A stretch of 64,000 bases of DNA from Ruminococcus callidus (lineage in GTDB: Bacteria; Bacillota; Clostridia; Oscillospirales; Ruminococcaceae), in the NCBI RefSeq assembly GCF_020709055.1, contig NZ_JAJFCK010000003.1, forward strand, positions 1-64,000, given 5' to 3'. The notes under the pieces are model-generated. The model did not search any database, had not been told where the DNA came from, and saw nothing but the letters and a program-made list of their open reading frames with translations. Both the position numbers and the translations under genes were made by a program. Every line of letters starts with the position of its first letter. Position 1 is the stretch's first letter. Below are positions 1-7,372 of this stretch, piece after piece.

Positions 1-52
1 TGCAACAAAATTTGCCGAAAAGACGTAGATAGACGCCTATGAACACGAGCTC

Positions 53-1813
53 TTACTCTGCCAGCATCGTAACAGCGTCTTCTGCGATCTGCTCAGCGGT
101 CAGGTGGTTTTCACGGAGCACCTCCGAAACCTCATAGCGATCCAGAAATTCTTTCTTCAGACCGAAGCACTTGGTGCGTACTTTGGAATCGCCGTAGAAT
201 CTGGCGATCTTCTCGCCGAATCCGCCGTCCAGAACGCCGTCCTCCAGCGTGAGAACCACACGGTGGTTCTTTTTCAGCTGCTCCAGACAATCGGTATCCA
301 GTCCGGTGATATAGTACGGATTGATGAGGGTGGGCGTGATGCCGGTTTTCTGGGCAATCTTCTCTGCTGCTGCAACGCCCAGCGGGTAGAAAGAGCCAAG
401 CGCCACAATGGCGATTTCGCTGCCCTCCTGTGTCATTTCATAGCGGTTCAGGTCGCCGAAATCCTTGGTCACCGGTTTTCCGTCGGAGATATACTGAATC
501 GGCACACGAATGGCAACGGGGTGCTCAGTCTGCTCCAGCGACCAGTCCAGCATTGCAAGATAGTCCTCTGCTGTGACCGGTGCCAGATATACCAGATTCG
601 GGATGTTGGAGATCATAGGAATGTCATAAATGCCAAGGTGTGTGACATCGTTCATACCGTAGACGGATGCTGTGTAAACCGCAATGGTCACAGCATTCTG
701 GTTGATGCAGATGTCCTGCGAGATCTGATCATAGGTTCTCTGGAGGAAAGAGCTGTACACGCCCCAGAACGGCTTTCCGCCGTTTTTGGCAATGCCGGAT
801 GCCATCGCAGCAGCGTGTTCCTCTGCAATGCCCACGTCGATGAACTGTTTTCCGGCCCGTTCCCGCAGCTCCTTGGTAAAGCCGAATACTGTGGGAGTGG
901 CAGAGGTGATGGCACAGACGCTTGCGTCCTCCTGCATTTTTTTCAGGAGATATTCTGCGGTAACGGTGTCATAGTCTTTTTCGCCGCCAGCGGGAACGGT
1001 TGTCTTGCCGGTGGCGATGTCAAACGGAAGATGCCAGTGCCATTCTTCCTTGTGCTGCTCTGCCAGTGCATAGCCCTTTCCTTTTTGGGTGACGATGTGC
1101 ACGGCAACCGGCGTCTTGCTGTCCTTTACCTGCCGGAAAGCGGCAATCAGTGCCTCGATGTCATTTCCATCCTTGACGAACACATAATCCAGCCCCATGG
1201 CACGGAACAGATTGCACTCTGCCTTGCCGTCCGTATCCCGCAGCAGCTTTAGATTCCGATACAGACCGCCGTGGTTTTCCGCAATGGACATGTCGTTGTC
1301 GTTGATGACAACAATGAAGTTGGAGTGCATCTCACCGGCAAAGTCCAGCCCTTCAAGAGCCTCGCCGCCGCTGAGAGAGCCGTCGCCGATGACAGCGATA
1401 ACATTGCCGTCCTCACCCTTCAGATCACGGGCTTTTGCCAGACCGCTGGCAAGGCTGACAGAAGTCGAGGTATGACCGACATTGAAGAAGTCGTGTTCGC
1501 TTTCCTCCGGATTGGTATAGCCGGAAACGTCCTCAAAGTGCTCCTCGGACAGATAGGCATTCTTTCTGCCGGTCAGCATCTTGTGGGGATAGCTCTGGTG
1601 CGAAACGTCATAGACGATCTTGTCCCTGGGCGAATCGAATACATAGTGCAGTGCGATGGTCGCTTCCACCATGCCAAAATTCGGGCCGAAGTGTCCGCCG
1701 TGGCGGCTCAGCCGGAACAGCAGTGCCTGCCGCATTTCCTCGGCGAGCGCCCGCAGTTCCTCAGTGTTCAGCTGCCTGACATCCTCTGGCGCATTGATTT
1801 TTTCCAAATACAT
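53..1813 (-). CDS. dxs: 1-deoxy-D-xylulose-5-phosphate synthase (DXS-like)
   Basis: Thiamine-diphosphate enzyme expected to condense pyruvate and glyceraldehyde 3-phosphate into DXP, the first step of the MEP isoprenoid pathway. The 586-residue product has the TPP motif GDGSLSGG at about residues 143-150 with the closing NDND about 25 residues on, and the transketolase pyrimidine-domain motif DVGIAEEHA with the catalytic Glu. It is somewhat shorter than the canonical ~620-residue DXS, so it belongs to a short DXS-like branch. I start at the ATG at 1813 (MYLEK), which has AGGAGGG 7 bases upstream; an in-frame ATG 27 bases earlier lies before that ribosome site. It is transcribed alone, away from the lipoprotein gene. 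A DXS-like transketolase of other specificity is the alternative. Confidence 0.87.
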   Translation of the reverse strand: MYLEKINAPEDVRQLNTEELRALAEEMRQALLFRLSRHGGHFGPNFGMVEATIALHYVFDSPRDKIVYDVSHQSYPHKMLTGRKNAYLSEEHFEDVSGYTNPEESEHDFFNVGHTSTSVSLASGLAKARDLKGEDGNVIAVIGDGSLSGGEALEGLDFAGEMHSNFIVVINDNDMSIAENHGGLYRNLKLLRDTDGKAECNLFRAMGLDYVFVKDGNDIEALIAAFRQVKDSKTPVAVHIVTQKGKGYALAEQHKEEWHWHLPFDIATGKTTVPAGGEKDYDTVTAEYLLKKMQEDASVCAITSATPTVFGFTKELRERAGKQFIDVGIAEEHAAAMASGIAKNGGKPFWGVYSSFLQRTYDQISQDICINQNAVTIAVYTASVYGMNDVTHLGIYDIPMISNIPNLVYLAPVTAEDYLAMLDWSLEQTEHPVAIRVPIQYISDGKPVTKDFGDLNRYEMTQEGSEIAIVALGSFYPLGVAAAEKIAQKTGITPTLINPYYITGLDTDCLEQLKKNHRVVLTLEDGVLDGGFGEKIARFYGDSKVRTKCFGLKKEFLDRYEVSEVLRENHLTAEQIAEDAVTMLAE

Positions 1814-1893
1814 TGTCGTTCCCTCCTGATTGTGTGTCAATTTGGTTCATGTAAGCTGAGAATCGGTGGATTCTCAGCGGTTTGGACAGGTTC

Positions 1894-1924
1894 ATTATAG
1901 CACTTTGAGTTGACTCTAAGTCAA
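1894..1924 (-). promoter_or_regulatory. Probable sigma-A promoter of the dxs-like gene with a palindrome at -35
   Basis: Read on the minus strand, TTGACT (1919-1924) and TATAAT (1894-1899) are separated by 19 bases, slightly longer than ideal. The -35 box is one arm of a perfect palindrome TTGACT-CTA-AGTCAA (1910-1924), which could be an operator. Its role as a binding site is only inferred from the symmetry and position. Confidence 0.55.
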
Positions 1925-2005
1925 GTGGAATTTTCAAGAATTTTCTTTTTGTTCATATATGAATTTTATGCACTCTCAAAAAAGTATAAAATTTTAAAAA
2001 ACCAC

Positions 2006-2034
2006 TTGCCAAATTGGACAATATCTGATATGAT
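2006..2034 (+). promoter_or_regulatory. Sigma-A promoter of the lipoprotein gene
   Basis: TTGCCA (2006-2011) and TATGAT (2029-2034) are separated by exactly 17 bases, each box one mismatch from consensus. The start codon lies 34 bases after the -10 box. Confidence 0.7.
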
Positions 2035-2067
2035 AAAAGAAAACAACAGGAAATGGAGGGCTTGCAA

Positions 2068-2982
2068 ATGAGACAAATTCTAAGGAATAGAGCACTGTCC
2101 GTGCTGTTTTTTGCAACTGCCTTGCTGGCTGGATGCGGTGAAACTGCGGGGAATACGCCGGAGCATCCGACAACAGAGCAGATAACTGCCGCCGAAACAG
2201 AGATGGCAACTGCTGAAACAGAAACGGAAACTGCTGCGCCGCTTGTGACGACAGAAACCACGAGTGCTTCGACTTCTGCGGAAACGGCGACAGCGTTGGA
2301 AGACGACCCATTTCGTAGCATTGCCGGCGAATGGTATCTGGACGGCGATCCGGATACTGCGCATCTCTCGATTCAGTCAACGGGAACATTCACGGCATAC
2401 TATGCCACCGGAAATGTGGAGAATACGGGATACATCCAATATGAGACGGAAGAAATTGGCGGCATGCTGAGCCACTGGTATCTGCTGTATACCGATGACG
2501 GCGCATTTTATCTGGGATTTCGGGACGACGGCAGTGCATACAAGCTGGAGCTTTTTGTTGGAAATGGCGCCGATCCCCGTTACGTTCGTCTGGACGGCAC
2601 TGGCGGGATTGCAGATGACGGACGGGGGATAGATGAAATCCTCGCTTCAGAAGCTTACCTTGGCATCTGGGGATGCGGCCGTGCGACACTGCAAATTGCA
2701 GAAATGGGAGACGGCACATATCAGGGGCGTATCTCTTGGGCAGAAAGCGCTTTTGTTTACGATGAATGGATTTATCCGCTAATCTTTGAGGACGCAACCC
2801 AGACCATGGTGTGCAGCGGCGGTGCAACCAAGACCCGCTACACATTTACAGAAGAGGGAGTTGAACCGGAGGAAACTGTTTGTTATACCGATGGCAGCGG
2901 CAGTTTTTCGTTCCAGGATGGTGTAATATACTGGCAAGATGACAAGGAGCACAGCGGGGAGGACATGGAATTCCAGCAGTGA
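2068..2982 (+). CDS. Secreted lipoprotein of unknown function
   Basis: The 304-residue product starts with a short basic stretch, a hydrophobic segment and a lipobox ending LLAGC at about residue 22, so it should be lipid-anchored on the outer face of the membrane. A Thr/Glu/Ala-rich linker (about residues 30-80) follows, typical of cell-wall spanning lipoproteins. The remainder is rich in beta-forming and acidic residues, with two similar halves each carrying GEWYL/GIWGC-like segments that suggest a duplicated lipocalin-like or META-like fold; that fold is a guess. The ATG at 2068 is chosen because GGAGGG lies 7 bases upstream; the ATG at 2053 lies before that site. It has its own promoter and is followed by a terminator. 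Confidence 0.8.
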   Translation: MRQILRNRALSVLFFATALLAGCGETAGNTPEHPTTEQITAAETEMATAETETETAAPLVTTETTSASTSAETATALEDDPFRSIAGEWYLDGDPDTAHLSIQSTGTFTAYYATGNVENTGYIQYETEEIGGMLSHWYLLYTDDGAFYLGFRDDGSAYKLELFVGNGADPRYVRLDGTGGIADDGRGIDEILASEAYLGIWGCGRATLQIAEMGDGTYQGRISWAESAFVYDEWIYPLIFEDATQTMVCSGGATKTRYTFTEEGVEPEETVCYTDGSGSFSFQDGVIYWQDDKEHSGEDMEFQQ

Positions 2983-3011
2983 CGCCGGTTTTCCGTTCTG
3001 CTTAGCCAATC

Positions 3012-3043
3012 AAAAAGCGTTTCCTCCAATGGAAACGCTTTTT
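3012..3043. terminator. Bidirectional intrinsic terminator
   Basis: A perfect 13-bp stem (AAAAAGCGTTTCC / GGAAACGCTTTTT) with a 6-base loop lies between convergent genes. The A-run on one arm and T-run on the other give a usable U-tract in both directions. Confidence 0.85.
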
Positions 3044-3065
3044 CTGATTCTTTCAGAAACAATAT

Positions 3066-4211
3066 TTATTTTTTCTGAAGAAGTTTGGCTTCAAGGCGCA
3101 CTTTCTTTCGCCGGCTTTTGGTCAGACAAAGCCGTGCCAGACGGTAGACGGTATAAAACGGCCGTGCCCACTTGTGCCGATAGCAGAACATGCTGTAGTT
3201 CTGATAGAAGTCATCGTCGGGAAACAGGCGGTGCCAGACATATTTCAGCTTGCTGGGATGTGCGTCGTTCTGCTGGACCTTCTGCATGGTTTTCTGAAAT
3301 TCGTTTTGGGCGTAGGTTCCCAGTGTGCCATAGGTGCCGGAACGTGTGAGAAAGTCCAGCATCTTGGATTCCGGTTCAGTCAGCGTCACCGGCTGATCGG
3401 TCAGGACTTTTTCCGCCAGCAGACGGCTGTCCCGCTCAAAATCAACCAGCCCGAGCTTTTCCAGCTCGCAGTGCAGATAGTTCCAGTCCATGTTGTCCCG
3501 CTTTTTCGACAAAAAAACATAACAGTCCAGCAGATGCCGCAACCCTGTTCCGCCGGAACGGTAGTGCTTGGCAGCGTGCGCCATGAAGTAGAGGTAGAAG
3601 TCCTCGTCTGTAAAGCAGCATAGATAGCCGTTTCGGATCAGCCGTTCCTCAATATTTTGGAAGTATTGGCTGAAATCAGAATCATTGTTCCCGAAGAGAG
3701 AGAGGTGCATCTCATAGTTGTACACCGGCAGCTTGAAGTAGTCGTCCTCATAGGCTTTTTTTGCGCCCAGTGTGTAGCCCTGAGAGAGCATGTATTGCTG
3801 CATTGTTTTTCGGAAAGCGGCATCGTATAGAATGTCGTTGTCAGACATTTGCCGCATGCCGAGTTCCGGATAGTAGTCTTTCAGAATGACACCTTTCAGG
3901 GGCATGTGCCAGATCTTGTTTTCGTCCAGAAAGCGGAAGATTTCAGCTCTGCCATTGTCCAGCAAGAGCACTTTGCGGAGACTCTTGTTCCTGATGTTCC
4001 GAAATGCTTTCGCCGTTTGCGGATCGGCATTGTCGAGAATGCCGGCAGCTTCCAGCGCCATGCAGACAATTGCGCCAATATCGTGATATACGGATATCTG
4101 ATAGAGCTGAGAGATATTGAGTCCTTTTGTCTGCTGCCGGTCAGGGGAAATGTGGTTTAGCTTGCAGTAGCAGAGATAGAAAAGAGCGAGCACTTCCTGC
4201 TGCTGTGTCAT
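3066..4211 (-). CDS. Nucleotidyltransferase family protein (PF14907-like)
   Basis: A 381-residue protein with the pattern of the uncharacterised NTP_transf_5 family (PF14907): a conserved LKG segment (MPLKGVILKDYYPELGMRQ, about residues 102-120) followed at once by MSDNDIL, the metal-binding D-x-D of the nucleotidyltransferase fold. The rest is alpha-helical with many aromatic residues. Relatives are found in RiPP and lasso-peptide clusters of Firmicutes, where the substrate is generally not defined. The ATG at 4211 has GGGAGGCGAT just upstream. It is divergent from a plus-strand run of a small protein, a PqqD-like protein, a peptidase and an ABC exporter, so a role in the same pathway is likely but inferred. 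Confidence 0.75.
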   Translation of the reverse strand: MTQQQEVLALFYLCYCKLNHISPDRQQTKGLNISQLYQISVYHDIGAIVCMALEAAGILDNADPQTAKAFRNIRNKSLRKVLLLDNGRAEIFRFLDENKIWHMPLKGVILKDYYPELGMRQMSDNDILYDAAFRKTMQQYMLSQGYTLGAKKAYEDDYFKLPVYNYEMHLSLFGNNDSDFSQYFQNIEERLIRNGYLCCFTDEDFYLYFMAHAAKHYRSGGTGLRHLLDCYVFLSKKRDNMDWNYLHCELEKLGLVDFERDSRLLAEKVLTDQPVTLTEPESKMLDFLTRSGTYGTLGTYAQNEFQKTMQKVQQNDAHPSKLKYVWHRLFPDDDFYQNYSMFCYRHKWARPFYTVYRLARLCLTKSRRKKVRLEAKLLQKK

Positions 4212-4249
4212 GGATATCGCCTCCCTTGTGCAATGGATGTTCTATGACC

Positions 4250-4279
4250 ATTATATCATGGAAAGAGGGAATTCGTCAA
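4250..4279 (-). promoter_or_regulatory. Probable promoter of the nucleotidyltransferase gene
   Basis: On the minus strand TTGACG (4274-4279) and TATAAT (4250-4255) are 18 bases apart, with TG one base before the -10 box (extended -10). The start codon is about 39 bases downstream. Confidence 0.7.
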
Positions 4280-4324
4280 GGCGGAAATCGGACGTGGGAT
4301 TGCGTGATTTGTTTTACAGGACTG

Positions 4325-4353
4325 TTGACAAAAATTGCATTTTGCCGTATAAT
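4325..4353 (+). promoter_or_regulatory. Perfect consensus sigma-A promoter
   Basis: TTGACA (4325-4330) and TATAAT (4348-4353) both match consensus exactly with a 17-base spacer. It reads into the 64-residue protein and, across the repeat at 4596-4769, possibly the PqqD-peptidase-ABC genes. Confidence 0.85.
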
Positions 4354-4387
4354 TGAGAGAGGAATCGCATGCACGGAGAAGAAAACT

Positions 4388-4582
4388 ATGAGCAGAGTTG
4401 TCTATGAATTTCACATAAAAAATTATGTTGTGTTAAAACTGGATGAAATGCCGAAAAAAGCATATCGTCTTTTTTTAATTGATGGCAAAAAACATTCGCC
4501 TGTGCCGATTTATGATGCGAAAAATTGTATTGCAATTGAAAGCGATGAAAGCTTTCTTGGAAAAGTGATTGAGTTTGTCTAA
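4388..4582 (+). CDS. Small conserved-looking protein of unknown function (64 aa)
   Basis: Reads MSRVVYEFHIKNYVV onward, ending in GKVIEFV. It is charged, rich in aromatic and beta-branched residues, and has neither signal peptide nor membrane segment. Support for being a gene is strong for its size: a perfect consensus promoter lies 34 bases upstream of the start codon and GGAGAAG sits 6-7 bases before the ATG. The longer open frame starting at 4127 runs back across the promoter and is not used. I do not recognise the family. It lies between the nucleotidyltransferase and the PqqD-like gene. It does not look like a classical RiPP precursor, because it has no Gly/Cys/Ser-rich C-terminal core. 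Confidence 0.65.
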   Translation: MSRVVYEFHIKNYVVLKLDEMPKKAYRLFLIDGKKHSPVPIYDAKNCIAIESDESFLGKVIEFV

Positions 4583-4595
4583 AAACTCAGATTTG

Positions 4596-4769
4596 AGGTA
4601 ATACCGCACAAAGATTGTGCGACAGATGCGTCGTCAAATTTTTCGTCAGATGAAACAAAAAGCGGAGTGAATACTTGATGTATTCACGAGCATTTTTGTG
4701 AAATATGACGGGAAATTTGCAAGCAGATGGCGTGCAAAATCGCCAGACGCTCTTTGTGCGGTATTGCCT
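4596..4769. repeat. MITE-like element with 18-bp terminal inverted repeats
   Basis: The ends AGGTAATACCGCACAAAG (4596-4613) and CTTTGTGCGGTATTGCCT (4752-4769) are inverted copies matching at 17 of 18 positions. The 174-bp unit has no open frame of note. It holds a perfect 8-bp hairpin GTGAATAC-TTGAT-GTATTCAC (4667-4687) and a second short one around GGCG/CGCC. Size, ends and non-coding interior fit a miniature inverted-repeat element, or a structured intergenic repeat. No clear target duplication was found. It separates the 64-aa gene from the PqqD gene. Confidence 0.65.
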
Positions 4770-4808
4770 TGAAGTTTAAACGAATTTACACAAGCAAAGG
4801 AGAATATC

Positions 4809-5069
4809 ATGAAACTCAATGATCGATTTATTGTCCACGACACCGGCACAGAAAGCATCGTGATTTCCACAGGAAACACTGAATTTTCCGGATTTTTCCG
4901 CAGCAATCCCACAGCAAGTTTTCTGGTGCACTGTCTGACGCAGGAAACCACCGAGGAGGAGATTGTGGACAAGATGGCGGAAAAGTACGATGCGCCACGG
5001 GAGGTAATTGCCAAGGATGTGGAGAAGGTGCTGGAAGAACTGAAGAAGTACGGTGCTGTCGATGCCTGA
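4809..5069 (+). CDS. PqqD-family protein (RiPP recognition element)
   Basis: An 86-residue protein with the PqqD/RRE layout: an N-terminal beta part (MKLNDRFIVHDTGTESIVIS), a loop with the phage-like FRSNPTASFLVHCL segment, then EETTEEEIVDKMAEKYD-type helices and a closing helix (EKVLEELKKYGAVDA). Family members bind precursor or leader peptides and present them to modifying or processing enzymes. AAGGAG lies 6 bases before the ATG. The next gene overlaps its stop by 8 bases, so it is translationally coupled to an S24/S26 peptidase and then an ABC exporter. This order fits a peptide maturation and export role. The peptide substrate is not identified here. Confidence 0.85.
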   Translation: MKLNDRFIVHDTGTESIVISTGNTEFSGFFRSNPTASFLVHCLTQETTEEEIVDKMAEKYDAPREVIAKDVEKVLEELKKYGAVDA

Positions 5070-5511
5070 ACGCTCTACTTTTGAACAGGAACTGGCGAAG
5101 AACGGGAAGCTCATCTATTATAATGTGGGGGACAGTATGCTGCCTCTGATTCGGCAGGGACGGGATCTGTTGGAGATCGTGCCCAAACCGGCGGGAAGAC
5201 TGCACCGGTATGACGTTCCGCTGTATCGGCGCAGCAGCGGACAATATGTGCTGCACCGCATTCTCAAGGTGCGCCCGCAGGACTATGTGCTTTGCGGGGA
5301 CAACCGATGGACACGGGAATACGGCGTCACAGACGGGCAGATCATCGGTGTTCTGCACAGTGTGATACGAGATGGAAAACCGTTCTCTGTGGAGTGTCCG
5401 AAGTACCGGCTCTATGTGCATCTCTGGTGCGACTGCTTTCCCGTGCGGGCGTTTCTCCTGCGCCTTCGCCGGAAACTCAAGAGAATGAGGAAACCGCAGC
5501 ATGAAAAATAG
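5062..5511 (+). CDS. S24/S26-family peptidase (SipW-like signal peptidase)
   Basis: About 149 residues. The segment VGDSMLPLIRQGRD carries the nucleophilic Ser of the S24/S26 fold, and RYDVPLYRR....YVLHRIL carries a His where SipW-type peptidases have their base in place of the Lys of bacterial type I enzymes. CGDNRW fits the conserved GDN box. There is no N-terminal membrane anchor; a hydrophobic stretch ending in a basic tail (about residues 118-149) may associate with the membrane. I use the ATG at 5062; a GTG at 5053 closer to a GAAGAAG site is an alternative. It probably cleaves the peptide presented by the upstream PqqD-like protein before export by the ABC transporter; this is inference. 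Confidence 0.8.
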   Translation: MPERSTFEQELAKNGKLIYYNVGDSMLPLIRQGRDLLEIVPKPAGRLHRYDVPLYRRSSGQYVLHRILKVRPQDYVLCGDNRWTREYGVTDGQIIGVLHSVIRDGKPFSVECPKYRLYVHLWCDCFPVRAFLLRLRRKLKRMRKPQHEK

Positions 5512-7243
5512 TACATTCAAATGGCTCTGGCGTGTTACAGGAAAAAAGAAGTGGTGCGTCGCCCTGCTGATTCTGGCGCAGGGCATCAACGGCTGTTCTG
5601 GTGTTCTGTATGCGCTGCTGTTGCAGCAGATGGTAGACCGTGCGGTGGGTCACGACCGAAACGGCTTTCTGCTCTTTGCCGGTTTGCTTCTGCTGCTGGT
5701 CGCCGGACAGATTGCCATCCGTGGGCTGATTCGCTGGCTGGAGGAACTATCCCGTGCGACGCTGGAAAATCTGTTTAAGAGCAGGCTGTTCCACTATCTG
5801 TTATATAAGGACTATGCGTCCGTCAACGCTGTGCACTCCGGCGAGTGGCTGAACCGTCTTACCAATGACACCGCACTGGTCGCCAACAGCTGTGTAGCGA
5901 TTTTGCCGGGACTGGCTGGAATGTGCGTGAAGCTGGTCAGTGCACTGACCATGATCCTGATTTACGATGTGCGGTTTGCCGCTATGTTGGTGCCATGCGG
6001 TGCAATCCTGATTCTCTTCACCTATGCCTTTCGGCGTGTCATCAAGCGCCTGCATCGGAATACACAGGAAAAGGACGGAAAACTGCGCATCTTTTTACAG
6101 GAGCATTTGGGCTGTATGATGATGCTCCGCTCCTTTGCGGCAGAGTCGCAGGCGGAAGAGGCGGCAGTGGAAAAAATGCAGGCGCACAGGGCAGCACGGC
6201 TCCGGAAAAATCGTTTCTCCAACTTCTGCAACATTGGATTTGGGGCGGCGATGAATGGCATGTACGTGTTAGGGGCGTGCTATTGCGGCTATGGGATTCT
6301 GACAGATACCATGTCCTATGGCACGCTGGTGGGCATCACTCAGCTGATCGCACAGATTCAGCAGCCGTTCGCCAACATTACCGGCTATTTTCCGCAGTTT
6401 TTTGCCATGCTCTCCAGTGCGGAGCGTCTGATGGAGGTGGAGCAGTTTGCAGATGAGTCAACCGAACCGCCGTACTCCCTGGCGTATGTGCAGCAATTCT
6501 ATGAGCAGTCGTTTTGCAGCGTTGTGCTGGAACATGTGAATTACACCTACTATCCGGTATCGCAGGAGCTTTCGAATCTGGAAAAGAAAAACATGCCTGT
6601 GGTGCTGAAAGATGTGAGTCTTGCCATTCAGAAGGGCGACTATGTGGCGGTGACGGGGCACAGCGGATGCGGAAAGTCTACGCTGCTCAAGCTTTTGATG
6701 TGCCTCTATCATCCGGACAGCGGCAGGCTTTTCTTACAGGACACAGACGGAACACAGCATCCCATGGATGCCCGCTGGCACAGGCTGTTTGCCTATGTGC
6801 CGCAGGGAAATCAGCTGATGAGCGGCACCATTCGGGAGGTCGTCACATTTACATCCGGCGGCGCATTTCAAGAAGAGAAGTTTCGCAGAGCGCTGCAAAT
6901 CGCCTGTGCCGATGAGTTTGTGGACAAGCTGGAACACGGCATGGATACGCTGCTTGGAGAAAACGGCACAGGGCTTTCGGAGGGGCAAATGCAGCGGCTT
7001 GCAGTTGCCAGAGCTATCTATGCGGACAGCCCGATTCTGCTGCTGGATGAGTCTACCAGTTCTCTGGATGTGCCAACAGAGCGGAAATTGCTGGAAAATC
7101 TCAAGGAGATGACAGACAAGACGGTGATTATTGTGACGCATCGTGGTCAGGTACTCTCCATATGTGACCGTGAGATTCAGATGACCGAGGATGGAATTTG
7201 TTGGAGAACGCTGCATGACGGTGTACCGTTTTCAGAATCATAG
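5501..7243 (+). CDS. ABC transporter, fused permease and ATPase (exporter type)
   Basis: A 580-residue half-transporter: about six membrane segments in residues 15-310, then a nucleotide-binding domain. Walker A is GHSGCGKST (about 386-394), the signature is LSEGQ (about 492-496) and Walker B is ILLLDE (about 511-516), followed by the H-loop VTHRG. No C39 peptidase domain precedes the membrane part, which fits with the separate peptidase encoded just upstream. The ATG overlaps the peptidase gene by 11 bases. Such exporters act as dimers and commonly move peptides or lipids out of the cell; peptide export is inferred from the PqqD-peptidase context. Confidence 0.87.
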   Translation: MKNSTFKWLWRVTGKKKWCVALLILAQGINGCSGVLYALLLQQMVDRAVGHDRNGFLLFAGLLLLLVAGQIAIRGLIRWLEELSRATLENLFKSRLFHYLLYKDYASVNAVHSGEWLNRLTNDTALVANSCVAILPGLAGMCVKLVSALTMILIYDVRFAAMLVPCGAILILFTYAFRRVIKRLHRNTQEKDGKLRIFLQEHLGCMMMLRSFAAESQAEEAAVEKMQAHRAARLRKNRFSNFCNIGFGAAMNGMYVLGACYCGYGILTDTMSYGTLVGITQLIAQIQQPFANITGYFPQFFAMLSSAERLMEVEQFADESTEPPYSLAYVQQFYEQSFCSVVLEHVNYTYYPVSQELSNLEKKNMPVVLKDVSLAIQKGDYVAVTGHSGCGKSTLLKLLMCLYHPDSGRLFLQDTDGTQHPMDARWHRLFAYVPQGNQLMSGTIREVVTFTSGGAFQEEKFRRALQIACADEFVDKLEHGMDTLLGENGTGLSEGQMQRLAVARAIYADSPILLLDESTSSLDVPTERKLLENLKEMTDKTVIIVTHRGQVLSICDREIQMTEDGICWRTLHDGVPFSES

Positions 7244-7245
7244 AG

Positions 7246-7291
7246 AAATCGTATTTCAGAAATTCTGAGGTGCGATTTTTTTTTTTTTTTT
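7246..7291 (+). terminator. Intrinsic terminator after the ABC exporter
   Basis: AAATCG (7246-7251) pairs with CGATTT (7273-7278) around an inner hairpin TCAGAA-A-TTCTGA. A run of 16 T follows from 7276. It separates the exporter operon from the polysaccharide cluster. Confidence 0.85.
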
Positions 7292-7372
7292 GAATATACA
7301 TTAGTCAAAATTTGAACGATAGAGCGTTGAAAAAGAATGCAGTCTGCTGAAAAGTAAGGATTGGACTGACAA

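Noticed and set aside
104..1252. Long plus-strand frame opposite the dxs-like gene
   Set aside because: No ribosome site, Cys/His-rich shadow composition, and the minus strand encodes a clear enzyme.
4388..4582. The 64-aa protein as a classical lasso or lanthipeptide precursor
   Set aside because: No leader/core division, no Gly- or Cys-rich C-terminal core, and no cyclase or dehydratase in the locus.
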